A DNA stretch of 64,000 bases from Cunninghamia lanceolata (lineage: Eukaryota; Streptophyta; Pinopsida; Cupressales; Cupressaceae). Below the pieces are notes generated by a model, which saw nothing but the letters and a program-made list of their open reading frames with translations, searched no databases and had not been told where the DNA came from. Positions 59,201-64,000 of the stretch are shown here, piece by piece; positions within the stretch are counted from its first letter, which is position 1, and the number at the start of each line of letters is the position of its first letter. A program made the position numbers and the translations under genes. The stretch spans positions 13,844,001 to 13,908,000 of the forward strand of contig BSBN01001225.1 in the NCBI GenBank assembly GCA_027924645.1, in the 5' to 3' direction.

Positions 59201-60082
59201 TTTTTCATAACATACAAGCCACGGAATATTCAATGAATTAACCACAATTCATAACCCTTTTGGATTCCAGCGGATGTATATTCTGCAATGTATATTTGCC
59301 GCATATCAAGCAATGTATAAAACATTATACATTCCGGACATAATACATTGGCTCAACTCGATTCGAGACACTTTAGATTTCGGCTTGTATATAACACTTG
59401 TATCCTTGAATATACAAAGCGTGAAAACATTCAATCGCTAAACCATATTTCATAAACACTTCGGGTCTGCCATGTATAAAGTGTCTTGTATATTTGACTT
59501 GCCAAAATATACAAATGTGAGATACAAAGCGGAACTTAAACATTTATCCATTTTAACCCTAAATTACTTCGGGTCCACCTTGTATATACCATCCTTTATT
59601 AAAATGCACGCAAGGTAAAAAAAGAATATACAGTTGCCTTTGTATATGAAAGCAATGTATAAAGGGCAATGTATGTAACATTACAATGACCCAACATGCA
59701 AACAAATAATGCATATGCAACCCGACTGCAAAAAGTGACTAAGTATAAAAATGACTTAGCATATACAAACGACTTTGCATATGCAAAGCGATAGACAAAC
59801 TTGAATGTACATTTTACCAAAATGATCATAACTTGCAAAATATGGCAAATTTTAAGATGGTTCAAAAAGCAACCCTAGCTCATTTTTCACAAGGAATCCA
59901 ACCATATCATACCTTGGTACTGAAAATGCATTTTTTCTTCATTTCTAACAAAGTTTGCAATTTTAACCCTCTTTTCCCTTTACCACCAAGCAAAACAAAA
60001 CACACAAAAGCAAAAAAGCAAAGCCACAGCAGGGGTCTTCATTTTGCTGAGTAAAATGGGGCATGTTGTGAACATCACAACA
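56299..60082 (-). repeat. Probable 3' LTR of the right-hand gypsy element (left edge tentative)
   Basis: The - strand starts at 60082 with TGTTGTGATGTTCACAACA, an 8-bp perfect terminal hairpin, followed by TGCCCCATTTTAC as at 50290. It contains the hairpin array 57870-59790 in U3 and a TATA-like CTATATATT (- strand, 57265-57273). The proposed end TGTTGATGATTG (56299, + strand) resembles the LTR end at 8231. At about 3.8 kb it would be very long. No polypurine tract abuts 60082, so both limits need a second copy to confirm. Confidence 0.5.
57870..59790. repeat. Hairpin array in LTR U3 (third long array)
   Basis: About fifteen units of roughly 100-140 bp. Many share the order TTAAC..TT.ATAAC.TTTCGGGTCCGC, then TGTATAT...TTGTATAT..GATATACAA and GATACA. 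Phrases such as CTTTCGGGTCCGC (58872, 58965) are repeated almost exactly, so here a degenerate tandem organisation is clear. The short ORFs in this stretch are by-products. Confidence 0.8.
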
Positions 60083-61107
60083 ACTAGCAATCAAATAAAA
60101 CAATTAAATTCAAAGCATTAAGGAAACTAAGTGAAATAAATCCATAACTTCCAACTATCTTTTCTGCAAATTATTATTCAACCTGAGACCTAAGGTATTC
60201 AATAAGGATGCATGAATTTTCATTTTCAGTTTAAGTATGTGCACGTGATTAATTATCCTCATCTTGAAGATCAGTTGAACAAACAAGTGACTGACATTAG
60301 CCTATGTAGTTGAGGATATTCCCTCATAGCCAACCGGATAGAGCCTTGCTGCCAGTGAGCATCTATAGCCCCAGCAAGGTTATCGTTACAATTCTCCTAA
60401 GTAGAGCCCCACTACCAGCGAGCGTCTATAGCCCCGGTAGAGTTACTTAGATGGCTTAATCTAGATTTTTAGTATAATCTGCTTTATTTATTTTTTATAT
60501 TTTATATTTATACTTTATTGATTTTGATGCTTGATAGAACTTTCACAAGATATAGCAATTTGTAACTTTATGATGCAAGGAGTAGGCACTTGCTGAAATT
60601 AAGCTGAGAATTGTAATGGTAGCAAGGGTGACCTCAGTTTTTCACCTAATATCTACACTGGTAGGTTCAACAAACCTAAGGATTTTAGGTGTGTCATCGT
60701 GAGAAACCTTCCTTGAATTCTCAATCACATTTATTGAATACAAAATTTCAGAAGCTAAACAACTCTCTACATTCATGACAGTCACAACAAGTTATGCATA
60801 AATTGCAAATAATTAACCTAAATATTCTAGATTTTATACTATTTTGAATGGTTGTTAGTTTGCTCCTTAACACTCTAAAGGAAAACAAAGATCCCTGCTG
60901 AGGAGACAACAAACAAACCAACAAACAGACTATACAAAAAAAAAACAAAGCAAAAGAAGACTGTACAAACAGCAGAAACAAAAACAAAACAACAAAATAG
61001 AAAGAAGCAAAACAAAACTATACAACAACTAACCTACAAAAGCAAACAACAAAAGAAAACTGTACACTACTTACACTATATTACACAAAAATGGACTGCC
61101 CTTTACC
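60083..61107 (-). other. 3' untranslated region of the right-hand gypsy element
   Basis: No ORF. On the + strand 60900-61080 is A-rich with many AAACAAAA words, so the - strand RNA would be U-rich just after the integrase stop. The two hairpins at 60344-60440 lie in it. Confidence 0.6.
60344..60440. repeat. Two tandem hairpins with a shared loop
   Basis: Hairpin 1 pairs CCTTGCTG (60344-60351) with CAGCAAGG (60372-60379). Hairpin 2 pairs CTACC (60412-60416) with GGTAG (60436-60440). The loops share CCAG.GAGC.TCTATAGCCCC. The stems differ in sequence yet stay paired, which is what selection on a structure would leave. Confidence 0.65.
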
Positions 61108-62394
61108 TCAAGCCTGGAAGTAGTGTTTCAAATGTTGGCCATTAACTGGTAATGGTACATCTTCTCCAGTCAAAGTCTTGAGTCTAAATGTGTTGTCTCC
61201 TATTATTTCTGAGACTTGCAATGGGCCTAACCATAGTTTATCAAATTTTCCATGGTTCCCTTTCTTTTCATGTGCTTTGTCCCAGCACAGCACTAAGTCT
61301 GATATCCTAAATGTTTTGACTCTTGCCCTCTTATCAAACCACCTCTTAACTACTGCTTGGTGTTTGGCAAATTTCTCGATGGCTTGACCTCTTTTCTCTT
61401 CTAGTTGTAGCATTTGTACTATCCTGGCTTCCCTATGATTATCAAAGCCTAAATACTCATTGGCAAACTTCTAGACTGGTATTCTCAGATTTACTGGAAG
61501 TATGGGATTAGTCCCATAAACTAAATGATAAGGTGTACTACCTAAAGTTGTTTTGAACTTGGTCCTATCGACCCACAGTGCATATTTTAACAAGGTATTC
61601 CACTCTCTAGGACTCTTTGCAATCAGATTCTTAATTATATCTAATAACATCTTGTTCATAGACTCAACTAATCCATTACCTTGAGGGTAATAATTTGAAG
61701 AAAATTTTAAAACAATCCCGTAATCAAATGCCCATTTAGAAAACTTTAAAGAAGAGAAAGCAGGGTCATTGTCACATACCAATGAATAGGGAGTTCCAAA
61801 CCTGGTGATGATGTTTTCTTCAAGAAACTTGATAACTACCTCAGTTGTGGAGAATTTACAGCATGCGGCCTCAGTCCACCTTGTACAATAGTCTGTCACT
61901 GTTAGTATGAACTTGTGTCCTGCAGAAGATGGAGGATTGATGACTCCAATAAAATCCAAGCCCCACTCTGCAAATGGTCTTGATTCAATCATAGGTTGTA
62001 ATGGGTTGGCCTGATTTCTTCCCTTATCTGTTGTAGTTTGACAAGTGTGGCAACTTTTGATGTGACTCTCAGTATCTTTAAACATCGTGGGCCAGTAATA
62101 TTCTGCCCTCAATATTTGATGTGTTGTAGCTAGATGGGAACCATGACCTATTCCGTATTTGTCATGTAGTTCTGTCAACACTTTATCTACTTCAGCTCTA
62201 TTTAGACATCTCAAATAAATTCCATCATGGTTCTTCCTGAATAGAAGACCTCTTTGCACCATATATTTTTGTGCTTTAATCTTCAAAGCTCTCCTCTTAG
62301 AAGCTTTCATCCTATTTGGGTACTTTCCAGCTACTAGAAAAGTGTTTAAATCATCATACCAGTCTGATGCATGATGAGAATTTAGCACATACTA
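61108..62394 (-). pseudogene. Ty3/gypsy integrase
   Basis: Zinc domain: HGSHLATTHQILRAEYYWP and CHTCQ. Catalytic core: WGLDFIGVI (Asp), LVCDNDPAF (Asp) and PQGNGLVESMNKML (Glu), all intact. Then the KFKTTLGSTPYHLVYG region and the C-terminal GPL module ending KHYFQA and TGA at 61108. The only interruption is a TAG at 61471. It would join the DNA copy to the genome. Relative to most plant gypsy integrases the length is normal. Confidence 0.93.
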
Positions 62395-62943
62395 CTATTT
62401 TATCAGATCTGGGTCTGTGTTTGCTATTGTTTGCACCAACGCCTGCCCTATGACCAGCTTCATGGGAATGATTTCCATGTCAAATTCTTGCAGCGTGGTG
62501 ATCCACTTGGCTCTCTTTTCTCCAGGTTCATTCTGCATCAGCAACATCTTTACTGCTGTGTCTGACACTATGGCTTTGATCTGGCTATGCAGAATGTAAT
62601 GTCTAAATTTTTTCACAGCTCTCATTAATGCAAATGCTTGTCTCTCAGTGTCCGGATATCTCGACTGTGCATCCTTCAGAGGTGCGCTCATGAATGTGAT
62701 GGGCCTTTCTTCATTGTCCTCACCTTTCTGTGTCAAGGCAGTTGCGATGGAATGAGAGGATGCGAAGGAGTAAATGTAAAACAGCCTTGTGTAGTCTAGG
62801 CTTGCTAATATAGGGGTGCCAGAAATTGCCTCCTTGATATCTTTGAATGAAGCCCTAGCCATAGGCGTCCACTCCATCTGCGCATCTTTCTTCAACATGG
62901 CATTTAACGGCTGCACGATCTCTACAAAACCCATGGTAAACTT
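62395..62943 (-). pseudogene. Ty3/gypsy native RNase H, catalytic Asp missing
   Basis: Follows RT in frame after a TAG at 62944 and ends at two adjacent TAG codons (62392 and 62395). FYIYSFASSHSIATALTQ occupies the place of the usual TDAS strand, so the first catalytic Asp is Phe. The Glu (DTERQAFAL) and second Asp (IVSDTAVKML) remain. In Tat-type elements that carry an additional RNase H, the native domain is known to degenerate; the related element at 3702-4376 has such an extra domain. Confidence 0.85.
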
Positions 62944-64000
62944 CTAAAAAAAGTTAATCTTACCAAAAAATGATTTTAACTCTTTCTTATTGTTTGGTAT
63001 TTGCAAACTTTTTATTGATTCTATTCTATCTGGGTCAATCAATATTCCATCTTCAGAAATGACATGCCCTAGTAATTTACCTTCAGTAACTCCAAATGAA
63101 CATTTCTTAGGATTGAGGAAAATTCCATACCTTTCACATCGCTTGAGTATTTTCCTAAGATCTTCAGTGTGAGTGGATGCATCCTTGGAATACACAGTCA
63201 AATCATCCATATACACAACAATGCACTTACCTGATAACCCATGGAACACAATGTCCATGGCTCTCTGAAAAGTGGCACCTGCATTGATCAGACCAAAAGG
63301 CATTCTCCTATATGCATAATTTCCCCATTTACAAGTGAAGGTGGTTTTAAATCTGTCATCCCTATCTATTAAAACCTGGTTATAACCCGAGAAACCATCT
63401 AGAAAAGACATCATCTTTGCCCCATTTACTGCTTGCAGTACTTCGTCTATAGCAGGCAGAGGATAATTGTCCTTTTCAGATGCTTTATTCAAATTTCTAA
63501 AATCTACGCATAATCTGATGTCTCCGTTTTTCTTCTTCACTGGTATTAAGTTAGCTACCCAGACTGAATGTCTGACTGGGAAAATTATTTCAGAAGACAA
63601 CAATTTTTTAACTTCCTCAAAGATTAAAGGCTCCAAAATGGTGTTCATAGGCCTTTGTTTATGCCTAAATGGTTTAATCTCTGGTCTCAAAGGTATAATG
63701 TGAGTTATGATGGACGTATCATAGGTTTTTAGGTCTTCATATGTCCATGCTATTACGTGTTTGTAATCTTTCAGAATGTCTAAAATTTCTTTTCTAATTT
63801 TCTCAGAGCAAGCCTTCCCAATCAGCACGTTTTGTGGATTTTGCTCTGTCCCTAAGTTGTGTAAATTGCACTTACCCCCTTCTATTTTGGGCAAGTCCTT
63901 CTATCTTATTACTCCATTGAAGTCAAAGATATGTTCTAATTCAATTACCCCTTTGGGTAAGAAGTTGCTCTTCAAGTTGATTATATCCTCTTCGTCCCAT
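62944..64000 (-). pseudogene. Ty3/gypsy reverse transcriptase (runs off right edge)
   Basis: After a linker (NLKSNFLPKGVIELE, then TAG at 63901, DLPKIEGG) the frame carries WTYEDLKTYD, the RT finger/palm motifs ([52 protein letters not shown]) and the active site VVYMDDLTVYS. Then come FLNPKKCSF and GHVISEDG. Catalytic aspartates are present. The linker wording is the sequence that normally follows the extra RNase H seen at 3702-4376, so the two gypsy pieces together show the order gag, protease, extra RNase H, RT, native RNase H, integrase. Confidence 0.93.

Noticed and set aside
60344..60440. tRNA-like sequence (GCTCGCTGGTAG resembles a D-arm on the - strand)
   Set aside because: No acceptor stem, anticodon arm or T-arm can be built around it.
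1..64000. Non-standard genetic code (TAG/TAA read as Gln) as the main explanation
   Set aside because: A few TGA, Trp-to-stop changes, frameshifts and lost active-site residues show ordinary decay. CHG methylation explains the TAG excess. Kept only as an alternative in the finding.
61108..64000. Endogenous plant pararetrovirus
   Set aside because: Integrase with a full D,D,E core follows the RNase H, an LTR follows it, and no movement or coat protein motif is seen. This is a gypsy element.

Overview
This window looks like nuclear DNA of a land plant. Nearly all of it is LTR retrotransposon sequence, nested several levels deep. I found no convincing host gene, tRNA, rRNA, CRISPR array or bacterial operon. 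The AT-rich composition, very long LTRs (one pair of copies is 3.1 kb), Tat-type Ty3/gypsy elements and heavily eroded reading frames fit a large gymnosperm (conifer-like) genome best. That placement is an inference.

Layout. 1-3701: the integrase end and 3.1-kb 3' LTR of a + strand Ty3/gypsy element, joined to the middle of a second gypsy element on the - strand (gag, protease and an extra RNase H, 3702-7800; LTR about 8231-9350). 9376-15589: an LTR followed by an intron and a very long non-gag ORF on the - strand. A 352-bp TRIM is inserted in frame in that ORF. 15590-29047: remains of a copia gag gene cut by two related gag-only elements in opposite orientation (15624-26639 and 26794-28718). 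The larger one carries a 3.1-kb solo LTR (23480-26558). 29048-46701: a + strand gypsy element split by a pol-less element (29237-36528) and by a full-length copia element (38412-45452). It is cut off at 46702 by a third copia element, which is itself cut at 50290 by another LTR. 50290-55540: a second copy of the LTR-intron-long-ORF unit, on the + strand, with a 1-kb DNA transposon inside. 56299-64000: 3' LTR, 3' untranslated region and reverse transcriptase/RNase H/integrase of a - strand gypsy element that runs off the right edge.

How the parts relate. Target-site duplications and matched LTR pairs establish the nesting order for five insertions. The most unusual units are the two copies of a roughly 1,450-codon ORF. 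It sits directly behind an LTR and a probable intron, where gag-pol would be expected, and shares its LTR start with the gypsy element at the right edge. Its role is unknown. It looks like a non-autonomous cargo family that depends on gypsy enzymes. The pol-less element at 29-36 kb shares its primer site, polypurine tract and LTR features with the copia element beside it, which suggests a second autonomous/non-autonomous pair.

Across all elements the reading frames are broken mostly by TAG and TAA at positions that look like glutamine, with few frameshifts. Cytosine-methylation decay explains this most simply. No protein in the window is expected to be functional as it stands, although some domains (integrase and reverse transcriptase at 61-64 kb) keep their catalytic residues.
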